From NCBI RefSeq assembly GCF_000829055.1, contig NZ_AP012544.1, positions 2,604,001-2,668,000 of the forward strand: 64,000 nt of DNA, in the 5' to 3' direction. This document shows, piece by piece, positions 30,281 through 37,969 of the stretch. Within the stretch, counting starts at the first letter, position 1. The number at the start of each line of letters is the position of its first letter. This stretch comes from Lacticaseibacillus casei DSM 20011 = JCM 1134 = ATCC 393. Its GTDB lineage: Bacteria; Bacillota; Bacilli; Lactobacillales; Lactobacillaceae. Under the pieces are notes generated by a model. It ran no database searches. It was not told the DNA's origin and was given only the letters and a program-made list of their open reading frames with translations. A program made the translations under genes and the position numbers.

Positions 30281-30325
30281 TTGCGACCTTTCTGCTCGCA
30301 TATTCGAAAATCGAAGTGTACATTT
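30281..30325 (-). promoter_or_regulatory. Candidate Rgg operator upstream of the bacteriocin gene
   Basis: Read on the minus strand, this 45-bp segment aligns with 46566-46610: AAATGTACACTTCGAT here versus AAACGTACGCTTCAAT there, then a common TGCGAGCAGAAAG core. At this copy the core is a perfect dyad, TGCGA-N9-TCGCA (30282-30300). Both copies point towards the operon divergent from an Rgg paralogue, as expected of a shared activator site. Confidence 0.6.
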
Positions 30326-30501
30326 AAGAAAACGAACAGAGCTCCGCAAAAATGGGGTCGTGCTTTTAATTCACTTCAACCACAGTCATGATGAGCTACC
30401 CTTTTGAAGACTCCAGATATACTAACGTCATCACCATAAAGCTGTTTAGAGCTATCCCTCCTCCCGTTTATGCAGAAATCATATGACGCCCCTTTAAAAA
30501 A

Positions 30502-30540
30502 ACAATTTTTTTGACACTTTGATTGCATATATGAAATTTT
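30502..30540 (+). promoter_or_regulatory. Conserved promoter region of the first rgg gene
   Basis: ACAATTTTTTTGACACTT followed by TTGCATATATGAAA is repeated, with few changes, upstream of the second rgg gene (46451-46489, other strand). It presumably contains the rgg promoter, with TTGACA and a CATATAT element, and perhaps autoregulatory contacts. The bases from 30326 to 30501 have no other feature I can name. Confidence 0.5.
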
Positions 30541-30556
30541 GGAAGGGTGAACCCCC

Positions 30557-31423
30557 GTGACATATACATTCTCGAATTTCGGATTTTTACTCGCGGCTAT
30601 GCGTAAGCGGCGACGACTAAGAATGACAGACATTGCGGACAATACAAGTTTGAGTACAATCTCAAGATTTGAACGAGGCAACCAGAATATTTCTCTGAGC
30701 CTTGCAAGAGAATTGTTTGAACGTGTACACGCCTCACTGCCTGAAACCGCCGCTCTTGTGGATAACTCAACCCCAGTTTCTGACATGTGGCGGAGATTGA
30801 ATGAGGCTGCACTCACCGAAGACGTACTTATGCTTGAAAAAGAAATCACAGCGTTCGAAACAATGCATGACACGGTCAGTTCAATGATTGTCATCGTTCT
30901 CAAAACTTATCGAAGTATGTTCAATCATGAAGATCTGGATTGGGGTCATTCGATTTCCCCTGTTATTCGATATCTGCTCGGCAATGGTCGCTGGTTCCTG
31001 TTCGAATTCCAACTATTTGCTGCTTCAATTTATTTGGCCAGCCCTAAAGACAGCAAGCGCTGTTTGATTAGAGCTATTCATGAAATTGGATACACTAATT
31101 CCAATATCTTTCAAGAGCCATTTACCACTGGTCTGTTTTATGCAGCAGTATCGGCAATTGAAAAAAGTGACTTATCCTCTGCTAACGTTTTGCTAGGCAA
31201 CTTACGCGGCCTTGCTCCCACAACAGACACAATTTTTCTTAAGTATCGCATCAGAATGGTTGAAGCAGCATTGAGGTACTCGCTTCGTGACGATCCTCGT
31301 GAATACAGAAATATTGTGGATATGCTTACATTTCTGCACACAATTGGCGCTGATAATTACTGCGAGGCCGACCAGCGTTGGTTAAAAAGAATGGGCATTG
31401 AGATTGACTTGAATCTTGATTAG
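30557..31423 (+). CDS. Rgg/GadR/MutR-family transcriptional regulator (paralogue 1)
   Basis: Cytosolic regulator of 288 residues: XRE-type HTH at ~8-62 (LRMTDIADNTSLSTISRFE) and a C-terminal helical repeat domain typical of Rgg proteins, which bind short peptide pheromones. It starts at GTG behind GGAAGGGTGA; the same GTG start is conserved in the equally long paralogue at 45568-46434. It is divergent from the lactococcin-972-like operon, which it likely controls. No pheromone gene was recognised nearby. Confidence 0.88.
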   Translation: MTYTFSNFGFLLAAMRKRRRLRMTDIADNTSLSTISRFERGNQNISLSLARELFERVHASLPETAALVDNSTPVSDMWRRLNEAALTEDVLMLEKEITAFETMHDTVSSMIVIVLKTYRSMFNHEDLDWGHSISPVIRYLLGNGRWFLFEFQLFAASIYLASPKDSKRCLIRAIHEIGYTNSNIFQEPFTTGLFYAAVSAIEKSDLSSANVLLGNLRGLAPTTDTIFLKYRIRMVEAALRYSLRDDPREYRNIVDMLTFLHTIGADNYCEADQRWLKRMGIEIDLNLD

Positions 31424-31528
31424 ATAACCCGCAAAAATTCTTTGAACGCTCGAATGAATAATAATTATTTGCATTTAAGAGCATATAAAAGTTAAAAGCG
31501 TTGTGAATAGACTCGTAAAAATGGCCAT

Positions 31529-31972
31529 TTACCCATTTACCTCCGCTAATTTTCTCGCCATCACATTCTTCAGTTGCTCTAGCGCCGTCATCACGACATC
31601 CGCATTCTCACCCAAAGCTTCCCGCAAAAAAGCATCATTCTGTTGAAAGTACGCACGAATATGCGCCGCATCATGTTGCGCCTTAGGGGTTAGCTGAATC
31701 GCTTTATACCGGGCGTCCTCTTTTGATGGCGTTCGAACAATCAGCGCTTTACGTTCCATAAGCTGTAACAGTGCCGTGGCCGATGACTTTTGAATATTGA
31801 ATTCCCGCTCAACATCGGTTTGGTAAAGACTGCGGTGCGAATCGTTGCGTGCCAAAAAATCGATGATGCTCATCTGTACCTGCGTCAATCCCATTTGCTT
31901 GGCCTCGCGATCTGCATATCGTTGCAGATCGTTATTCAGTTTCTTGACCAAGATACCTATCGAATCAGTCAT
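31529..31972 (-). CDS. MarR-family transcriptional regulator
   Basis: Cytosolic winged-helix repressor of 147 residues with recognition region REFNIQKSSATALLQLME and wing KALIVRTPSKEDARYKAI. The start at 31972 follows GGAGGATATA; an upstream start at 32017 has no ribosome site. It is divergent from an MFS drug exporter, and a perfect 22-bp palindrome lies between them. The usual model is repression of exporter and self, relieved by a toxic or phenolic ligand. The 31424-31528 space before it shows no feature. Confidence 0.9.
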   Translation of the reverse strand: MTDSIGILVKKLNNDLQRYADREAKQMGLTQVQMSIIDFLARNDSHRSLYQTDVEREFNIQKSSATALLQLMERKALIVRTPSKEDARYKAIQLTPKAQHDAAHIRAYFQQNDAFLREALGENADVVMTALEQLKNVMARKLAEVNG

Positions 31973-32063
31973 TATATCCTCCATTATCTGAATTACTGCT
32001 GGTCCAAAACCAGCCATCTGCTTAAATAACTTGCTTTCAGAAAAATAAGTCGCTATAGTAGCA

Positions 32064-32085
32064 TATAGTTCTATATAGAACTATA
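32064..32085. promoter_or_regulatory. Perfect 22-bp palindrome, MarR operator
   Basis: Two 11-bp arms TATAGTTCTAT / ATAGAACTATA meet without a spacer, between the MarR gene and the exporter, 16 nt before the exporter start. Size and symmetry fit a MarR dimer site. It overlaps AT-rich promoter-like sequence, so binding would block transcription. The exporter ribosome site CGGAGG follows at 32091-32096. Confidence 0.8.
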
Positions 32086-32101
32086 CACAACGGAGGTTTT
32101 T

Positions 32102-33496
32102 ATGACAAGAAAAGTATCAGCTAAATTGTATCTCTCGATTCTCGCCACTGGCCTCATGGCGTTTTGCGGTGTCCTCATCGAAACCGCCATGAATGTCACC
32201 TTCCCGACTTTAATGAAACAATTTCAGGTCAATACAGGCACGATTCAATGGCTAACCACTGGGTATTTGTTAGTCGTGTCAATCATCGTCCCTATTTCCG
32301 GATTCTTAAAACGCCGCTTCACCACCATGCAGCTTTTCTTAACCGCAACGGCTTTTTTCATCCTCGGCTTAGCCATTTGTAGTGTTGCAAATGATTTTGC
32401 GCTTTTACTGATTGGTCGGCTGATTCAAGGCTGCGGCACCGGGATTGCCTTACCTCTAATGTTCAATATTATTCTGGAACAGGCACCGCTGGATAAAATC
32501 GGGTTTTTGATGGGTATTGGCACGTTGGTAACGGCTATTGCGCCAGCACTCGGGCCGACTTATGGCGGGGTTTTGGTGGATCTAAATTGGCATCTCATCT
32601 TTATTTTCCTGTTAGTCGTCATGGTGATTGCCTTGTTTCTCGGGCTGTTTTCGATTACGCAAGTCACCAAGCCCGTACACGTTCATCTAGACGTTATCGC
32701 ATGGCTCTTGATCGCGATCTTTTTTGCTGGCGCCATTTTAGGCCTTAATCGCATCGAAAACGCGCCCGGCCAAGCTGCAATTTACGGTGTGGTTGCCATC
32801 TTGGGGCTCGTTGGCTATGCATGGCGGTCACTGCATGTCAAAGAGCCTTTAATCAATCTGCGTTTGTTGAAAAACTGGTCATTTGACTGGCATGTTGTCA
32901 CCTTCCTTATCATTCAGATCATTAACGTCGGCTTTGCCTTTGTCTTGCCGAACTATCTGCAACTCGTCAACCATACGAGTTCATTTACGGCAGGCTTGCT
33001 ACTGCTACCCGGTGCGGCATTAGGCGCTTGCATGGCACCGATGAGCGGCAATTTGTATGACAATCTAGGCCCCGGCAAGCCGATTTTTATTGGCTTAGCC
33101 TTACAACTGGTCGGTATTCTGTTGTTACTGGCCACCGCCTTAACCGCAACGCCGGTCATCTTGATGTTAGGTTATGCAGCGGTAATGCTAGGCACTGGCT
33201 TTGCCATGGGGAACATCATGACAAGCGGCCAAGCCCAGCTAACCCAAACGGAAACAACCGATGGCAATGCAATTTTCAATACCATGCAGCAATTTGCCGG
33301 TGCCTTGGGAACCGCGTGTGTATCTTTGATTGTTGCCTTGGCGCAAGTGCCTAAGACCACGGCACACACAACTGCGGTTGGAGCGTTACACGCCTTTTGG
33401 TTCTTATTAATCCTGGCGATCATCGGTGATCTTGCGATTGCGATCGGCTTAAAAACCAGACATGCCCAAAACCAGGCCGCAAGTCACGATGCTTAA
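32102..33496 (+). CDS. MFS multidrug efflux transporter (DHA2/EmrB-type)
   Basis: Membrane drug-proton antiporter of 464 residues with 13-14 hydrophobic segments. Family signs are NVTFPTLMKQFQV in the first loop, QWLTTGYLL, GRLIQGCGTGIALPLMF (motif C region) and ALGPTYGGVLVD. CGGAGG precedes the ATG by 5 nt. It is controlled by the divergent MarR gene through the palindrome at 32064-32085. Likely substrates are hydrophobic toxicants; the specific one cannot be told. Ended by the hairpin at 33524-33590. Confidence 0.92.
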   Translation: MTRKVSAKLYLSILATGLMAFCGVLIETAMNVTFPTLMKQFQVNTGTIQWLTTGYLLVVSIIVPISGFLKRRFTTMQLFLTATAFFILGLAICSVANDFALLLIGRLIQGCGTGIALPLMFNIILEQAPLDKIGFLMGIGTLVTAIAPALGPTYGGVLVDLNWHLIFIFLLVVMVIALFLGLFSITQVTKPVHVHLDVIAWLLIAIFFAGAILGLNRIENAPGQAAIYGVVAILGLVGYAWRSLHVKEPLINLRLLKNWSFDWHVVTFLIIQIINVGFAFVLPNYLQLVNHTSSFTAGLLLLPGAALGACMAPMSGNLYDNLGPGKPIFIGLALQLVGILLLLATALTATPVILMLGYAAVMLGTGFAMGNIMTSGQAQLTQTETTDGNAIFNTMQQFAGALGTACVSLIVALAQVPKTTAHTTAVGALHAFWFLLILAIIGDLAIAIGLKTRHAQNQAASHDA

Positions 33497-33523
33497 TCGT
33501 CATATCGGCTAATCTCGAAACCT

Positions 33524-33590
33524 AAAAAGGCTGAGATGAAAAGTCTCCCTGTTGAAACTGAACAGGTGTGACTTTTTATCTCAGCTTTTT
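33524..33590. terminator. Bidirectional terminator between MFS exporter and catalase
   Basis: Long stem AAAAAGGCTGAGATGAAAAG / ACTTTTTATCTCAGCTTTTT with an inner stem CCTGTT/AACAGG, serving the convergent exporter and catalase genes. Confidence 0.88.
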
Positions 33591-33634
33591 CTTTTGCTAT
33601 CATTTGCTGATGCTTAGTTGCACAAATGCCGGCT

Positions 33635-35095
33635 TTAAGCTTCTGTTTTACCCGCCTTCACATCTTCCATCCGCAGCCCGAGTTGTTCGGCAATGCGACT
33701 GCCGTATTCAGGGTCGGCTTGGTAAAAATTATGCGCGGCCAGGATGCGGACTTCCAGACTGGTCACTTGCTTGAGGTTGGTGACAATCGTGGTGACTAGG
33801 CGGGTGCGCTCGTCTTCACTCATGAACCGATAAAGGCGGCCGGCTGCTGAGAAGTTATCCTCGTCGTAAGGCTTATAGTTGCCGATGTTGCCATTGACAG
33901 CATCTTGATGGATTCGGGCGCTGTGGTCTTCTTCAGGACCGCCGTGTGCATTAGGCTCGTAGTTAACCGACCGATCCTGCTTGGCAGCCATGAAACCATC
34001 ACGCGCATAATTGTGCACCGGGTTCAACGGCCGATTGACCGGCAACTGCTCGTAATTGGCCCCGAGTCGATAGCGCTCCGCATCCTTGTAACCAAAGAGC
34101 CGTCCTTGCAGCAGCTTATCCGGAGATGCTTCAATCCCCGGAACAAAGTTAGCTGGCGAAAAGGCCGCTTCTTCGACATCAGTAAAATAGTTTTCCGGAT
34201 TTTCATTCAGGGTAAATTCGCCAACTTCAATCAGCGGATAATCGTGGTGAGAAACCACTTTGGTGACATCGAAAATGTCGTACTTATAATCCAATCCCTC
34301 CTGATACGGCAAAATCTGGACATAGACTGTCCACTTTGGGAAGTTCCCTGTTTCAATGGCACTAAACAAGTCATTTTGCAGATAATCAGTATCGGTCCCG
34401 GCTATTTTGACAGCTACTTCATCCGTCATATTCTGGACGCCTTGTTGGCTGATGAAGTGATACTTAACCCAGTAAGCCTCGCCTTGTGCGTTGACCCACT
34501 TAAAGGTGTGACTGCCATAACCGTTCATGGTGCGATAGCTCGCGGGATTGCCACGGTCGCCCATCAGATAAGTCACTTGATGGGTGCTTTCCGGTGAATG
34601 CGCCCAGAAATCCCACTGCATGTTGTTATCGCGCCGATGCGTGCGCGGATCCCGCTTTTGCGAATGAATAAAATCAGGAAACTTCAACGGATCATTGACG
34701 AAAAAGACCGGCGTGTTGTTGCCGACGATGTCATAATTACCGGCTTGCGTGTAAAACTTCAGCGCAAACCCGCGAACATCGCGAATCGTGTCGGGATACC
34801 CGCTTTCACCAGCAACCTGCGAGAACCGCAATAAAATCGGCGTTTCTTTGCCAACGCCATTAAACAGATCCGCCTTTGTGTACGCCTTCATGTCATGCGT
34901 CAACTTGAACACACCTTTGGCACCTGCGCCTTTCGCATGCACAACACGTTCCGGAATACGTTCCCGGTTAAAATGTGCCAATTTCTCCAGCAATTGATAA
35001 TCCTGCAACAACACCGGCCCACGTTCGCCAGCGGTCAAACTATGATTATTATCCGCCCACGCCTGACCTTCGCCTGTGGTTAGTTTATCTGTCAT
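33635..35095 (-). CDS. katA: Heme-dependent monofunctional catalase
   Basis: Cytosolic enzyme breaking down hydrogen peroxide. The 486-residue product is a small-subunit (clade 3-like) catalase with the distal His in RVVHAKGAGAKG, the distal Asn in VGNNTPVFFVNDP and the proximal heme-ligand Tyr in RLFGYKDAERYRLG. Lactobacilli generally make no heme, so activity needs external heme. The start at 35095 follows AGGAGGG (complement of 35102-35108). A palindromic element begins immediately upstream of this ribosome site, so it is in the mRNA leader or between promoter and gene. Confidence 0.95.
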   Translation of the reverse strand: MTDKLTTGEGQAWADNNHSLTAGERGPVLLQDYQLLEKLAHFNRERIPERVVHAKGAGAKGVFKLTHDMKAYTKADLFNGVGKETPILLRFSQVAGESGYPDTIRDVRGFALKFYTQAGNYDIVGNNTPVFFVNDPLKFPDFIHSQKRDPRTHRRDNNMQWDFWAHSPESTHQVTYLMGDRGNPASYRTMNGYGSHTFKWVNAQGEAYWVKYHFISQQGVQNMTDEVAVKIAGTDTDYLQNDLFSAIETGNFPKWTVYVQILPYQEGLDYKYDIFDVTKVVSHHDYPLIEVGEFTLNENPENYFTDVEEAAFSPANFVPGIEASPDKLLQGRLFGYKDAERYRLGANYEQLPVNRPLNPVHNYARDGFMAAKQDRSVNYEPNAHGGPEEDHSARIHQDAVNGNIGNYKPYDEDNFSAAGRLYRFMSEDERTRLVTTIVTNLKQVTSLEVRILAAHNFYQADPEYGSRIAEQLGLRMEDVKAGKTEA

Positions 35096-35108
35096 TAAAA
35101 ATCCCTCC

Positions 35109-35262
35109 TGAGCGTGAACCGGCGCGGTTAGAAGTCGAAGTGTAAGTGGCCTTGAGCGTGATGGCCCGGTCTTGGCCATTGCGATCAAGGTCCTTACACG
35201 CAGACTTCTGCGCCGGTGAACGCGTTAATGTGTGAGCGTGAACCGGCGCGGTTAGAAACCGG
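35109..35262. repeat. Palindromic intergenic element, family 1 (one full, one partial copy)
   Basis: The full copy (35109-35226) has arms GAGCGTGAACCGGCGCGGTT / TCTGCGCCGGTGAACGCGTT, inner GTGTAAGTGGCC / GGTCCTTACACG and central stem CTTGAGCGTGATGGCC / GGCCATTGCGATCAAGG. A partial left arm repeats at 35233-35262. It abuts the katA ribosome site. Upstream, 35285-35330 has AT-rich dyads (TTATTCAATGATAA) that might be a metal or peroxide regulator site, but the match is weak. Confidence 0.78.
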
Positions 35263-35365
35263 CTAGACGCTATTATTCAGTTATTAGATTGTGCACAACC
35301 ATTGTTATTCAATGATAAGGATTATTCAAGCAATCGGCTCGCATGGCAGGTATTTTAACGCGCCT

Positions 35366-36121
35366 TTAAACCAACACCTCAACGCCCGCTTTTTCCAAAC
35401 TCGTCGCCAGTGGTTGATCCGGTCGTGCGTCCGAGACGACGGCTTCCAGCTCATCTTCATGGCACAGGCGGTAATAACTTTTCACATTGTATTTTGAGTG
35501 ATCGCACAGCAGGATCGTTTTTTCCGCATGTTGCATCATGGCACGCTTAACGCTGGACTGCTCCTGACTGGACATGAAGACGCCATCGTTGGTTAAGCCG
35601 ACACAGGACATAAAGAACAGGTTCGCCCGAAAATTATTGAGAAACCCGATTGCATCATCCCCGATAATCGAACCCGCGCCGTTGCGCAATCGGCCACCAG
35701 TGACAAAGGTCTTGATGCTCGGCAACCCATCAAGTTCAACCGCAATCCGCAACCCATTGGTAATCACGATGACATGGTTCAGCTTAGCAAGGAATGGTGC
35801 CAGAAAAGACGCCGTTGAACTTGAATCAATGAAAATAGCCTGATTATCCCCGAGAAACACGCTCGCCGTGGCGGCAATTTGATGCTTCTCCGGCGCCCGC
35901 TCCTGGCCTCGGAACAGATACGGCAATTCCAGATTGTCTGCTTTCACCAATTCAACATAACCAAAACTGCGATGCACCTTATCCAATCGCTCTAAAGTCA
36001 TTAAATCCCGGCGTAATGTGGAATTGCTGACAAATAAGGTTTTCTCCAAATCAGTCGTGCTGACCACTTTTTTATGCTCTAGAATCGTCATGATCCGATT
36101 GAGTCTTTCATTTTTAAACAC
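35366..36121 (-). CDS. fcsR: DeoR-family regulator of fucose genes
   Basis: Cytosolic repressor of 251 residues: DeoR HTH at ~4-55 (VVSTTDLEKTLFVSNSTLRR) and a C-terminal phosphosugar-sensing domain (~75-235, ITNGLRIAVEL, FVTGGRLRNGAGSI). It is divergent from fucA, with a cre site between, and lies in a locus containing all other fucose catabolic genes. The name follows the fucose regulator of L. rhamnosus. The likely inducer is fuculose-1-phosphate, by analogy. Confidence 0.82.
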   Translation of the reverse strand: MFKNERLNRIMTILEHKKVVSTTDLEKTLFVSNSTLRRDLMTLERLDKVHRSFGYVELVKADNLELPYLFRGQERAPEKHQIAATASVFLGDNQAIFIDSSSTASFLAPFLAKLNHVIVITNGLRIAVELDGLPSIKTFVTGGRLRNGAGSIIGDDAIGFLNNFRANLFFMSCVGLTNDGVFMSSQEQSSVKRAMMQHAEKTILLCDHSKYNVKSYYRLCHEDELEAVVSDARPDQPLATSLEKAGVEVLV

Positions 36122-36163
36122 AATATCGTCCCCCTATTCACCCTTAATCAGTTTAAAGGGCCG

Positions 36164-36177
36164 AGAAAGCGGTTGCA
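36164..36177 (+). promoter_or_regulatory. cre site between fcsR and fucA
   Basis: AGAAAGCGGTTGCA matches the CcpA consensus TGNAANCGNWNNCA at all positions but the first, and lies 140 bp before the fucA start. It predicts glucose repression. Confidence 0.6.
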
Positions 36178-36316
36178 AGAAATGACGCTTTGTGGCGAAT
36201 TATGAAGCTTCTTCGACGCGTTTCCCGCGCTTTAGCCAGAATGTTCGCCAAGTGCCACTACGACAGCGTTTTCAACTATAATGACGGTAATCAATCATGG
36301 AAGGAAGTTATTCAAA

Positions 36317-37117
36317 ATGGAAATGATGTTTCAGGCGGAACGTGACGATCTTGCCCATACAGTCAAAGTCATGTTCGATCGCAAAGATACCAACGTCGCA
36401 GGCGGCAACATGTCGGTCAAGGTTTTTGACGAACAGGAACATCCCTACATCCTCATGACCCCGACGTTTATGTCCGAAACCTACTACTCCGAACTACATC
36501 CGGCGCAGATTCTGGTCATCGATGCCGAGACCGGACAAAAAATCGATGGTGTCGGCGACGTGACGCGCGAAGTCAACATGCACGAGAAAGCCTACAACGC
36601 ACATCCGGGCATTCGTTGCGTCTATCACTCGCACGCAGAAGAGTCCATGTTCTGGGCCACTGCCGGACTTGATATGCCCAACGTCACCGAAGCCACCCGC
36701 GAGCTAGGCCGCATCCGCGTGCTGCCATTTGCCCCGGCAACGTCCATGGAACTCGCCAACACCGTCTACACGGCTTTAAAAGAAATCGGCGACAAGGCAA
36801 TGGAAAATGTCTTCCTATTAGACAGCCACGGCATCCTCATCACCAGCACCGACCTTCACATTGCGGCGCGCATCATGGAAACCTTGGAATGGAACGCCCG
36901 CATCGCCTATCAGCAAGCCATCTTCATCAAATTGGGCTTACTCGACGACTACCACTCATGCGGCCAAAATTATCAAAAACCCTACAAAGAAGTCCCACCC
37001 ATCGCCGTCCCCGGCATCCCAATCAAAGCCAAGCAAGTTCCACTACCCAAAAATCCCCAACGCCCAGCCAGCGAAATGCAGCCAGGCGAAGTCGCACCAA
37101 CCAGCACCGTCAAATAG
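36317..37117 (+). CDS. fucA: L-fuculose-1-phosphate aldolase
   Basis: Cytosolic zinc class II aldolase splitting L-fuculose-1-phosphate into L-lactaldehyde and dihydroxyacetone phosphate. Zinc ligands are visible in VYHSHAEESMFW and LLDSHGILI, and the phosphate loop in VAGGNMSVKVF. The 266 residues exceed the ~215 of E. coli FucA because of a Pro/Lys-rich tail (from ~225). The start at 36317 follows GGAAGGAAG; an upstream in-frame start at 36281 lacks one. It is transcribed alone, opposite to the other fuc genes. Other class II sugar-phosphate aldolases are possible by sequence alone; context decides. Confidence 0.85.
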   Translation: MEMMFQAERDDLAHTVKVMFDRKDTNVAGGNMSVKVFDEQEHPYILMTPTFMSETYYSELHPAQILVIDAETGQKIDGVGDVTREVNMHEKAYNAHPGIRCVYHSHAEESMFWATAGLDMPNVTEATRELGRIRVLPFAPATSMELANTVYTALKEIGDKAMENVFLLDSHGILITSTDLHIAARIMETLEWNARIAYQQAIFIKLGLLDDYHSCGQNYQKPYKEVPPIAVPGIPIKAKQVPLPKNPQRPASEMQPGEVAPTSTVK

Positions 37118-37136
37118 GATATGATTCAGATCCACG

Positions 37137-37188
37137 GTCGCTTTATCCCGGTTGTGTCAAAAGACAACTAGGATGAAGCGGCTTTTTT
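37137..37188 (+). terminator. Terminator after fucA
   Basis: Stem GTCGCTTTATCC / GGATGAAGCGGC with inner pairing GGTTGT/ACAACT, then six T residues. Confidence 0.82.
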
Positions 37189-37222
37189 AATTCAGCGGTG
37201 ACAACTCAATAATGCCAAGCCG

Positions 37223-37265
37223 TAAAAAGACCGAACACTCCCAGTTGGAAATGTTCGGCTATTTT
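37223..37265. terminator. Terminator of the fucI-K-P-U operon (bidirectional)
   Basis: Stem CCGAACA / TGTTCGG with AAAAAG and ATTTTT flanks, giving T runs on both strands. It is the first strong hairpin downstream of fucU apart from the palindromic element at 37318-37484. Confidence 0.65.
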
Positions 37266-37317
37266 TGGTTATCAAAAGTTTCATTTAATAATTCAATATG
37301 CTGGAAAGGCCTACCAG

Positions 37318-37484
37318 TGCCAAGGCGTAGCGATCGGAGGCCAGAGGAAGCTCAGCTGTGGAAACAACACAGCGACGTTTTTTGTCGCTGATGTTGTTAG
37401 GCGACTTTGAGACAGCGATTTTCTGGCTCAAAGCGCCGTCACAGCGTTCCAGCCCCCTCTGGCCGGAGATCGCGAAGTTTGGCA
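37318..37484. repeat. Palindromic intergenic element, family 2
   Basis: Outer arms TGCCAAGGCGTAGCGATCGG at 37318 and the near-complement ending CGCGAAGTTTGGCA at 37484. Between them are two hairpins: AGCGAC/GTCGCT with flanking AACAAC/GTTGTT (about 37363-37398) and GGCGACTTTGAG/CTCAAAGCGCC (about 37400-37437). The other copy, at 57089-57265, has the same outer ends and a two-hairpin interior of different sequence. Confidence 0.7.
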
Positions 37485-37519
37485 CGACAACCAATCCACA
37501 GCCTACACTTTTAGTCTCA

Positions 37520-37957
37520 CTATGCAATGACACCCTTTTTCAAAATCAAATTCCCGTACAGCGCCTGCTCACCAGTTTGCACAATGGCAAAGCACTGCTT
37601 GGAATGATCGTAAAAATCAAACCGCTCCAGCGACTTCAGGTGAAAGCCCGGAAACGCCTTGGCGAGCTCGGCGCGATAGTCGTGCCAGACCGGCGGCTCA
37701 CCTTCCGGGACGTTCTTGTCACCCGGCACAACCGCTTGCACCACCGCCTGATAATCCGCGTACGGATCCAGCGGCATCAGCGTCAGAATGCCTTGCAACA
37801 ACGTCGGAATCGTCAGCCCATCAGCCCGAATCACCCGCGCATTATTCGTTCGCGCCGGATAATTAGCATCCGCCAACAAAATCTCGTCGCCATGCCCCAT
37901 CTCCATCAGCGCCTCAACCAGCGCCGGTGACAACTGTTTTGGAATATGCTTCAGCAT
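37520..37957 (-). CDS. fucU: L-fucose mutarotase
   Basis: RbsD/FucU-family enzyme of 145 residues interconverting alpha and beta L-fucose so that the isomerase gets its preferred anomer. Family features are MLKHIPKQLSPALVEAL, MGHGDEILLADANYPA with the catalytic His region, and the C-terminal GNLILKKGV. ATG at 37957 is 8 nt after GAGAGGG. It is the last gene of the operon, 12 nt after fucP. Confidence 0.9.
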   Translation of the reverse strand: MLKHIPKQLSPALVEALMEMGHGDEILLADANYPARTNNARVIRADGLTIPTLLQGILTLMPLDPYADYQAVVQAVVPGDKNVPEGEPPVWHDYRAELAKAFPGFHLKSLERFDFYDHSKQCFAIVQTGEQALYGNLILKKGVIA

Positions 37958-37969
37958 CACTTCACCCTC

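Noticed and set aside
35285..35330. PerR/Fur box upstream of katA
   Set aside because: TTATTCAATGATAA lacks the 7-1-7 spacing of PerR sites; too weak to list as a feature.
37136..37520. A small gene between fucA and fucU
   Set aside because: The space is explained by two terminators and the family 2 palindrome; no frame has a start with a ribosome site.
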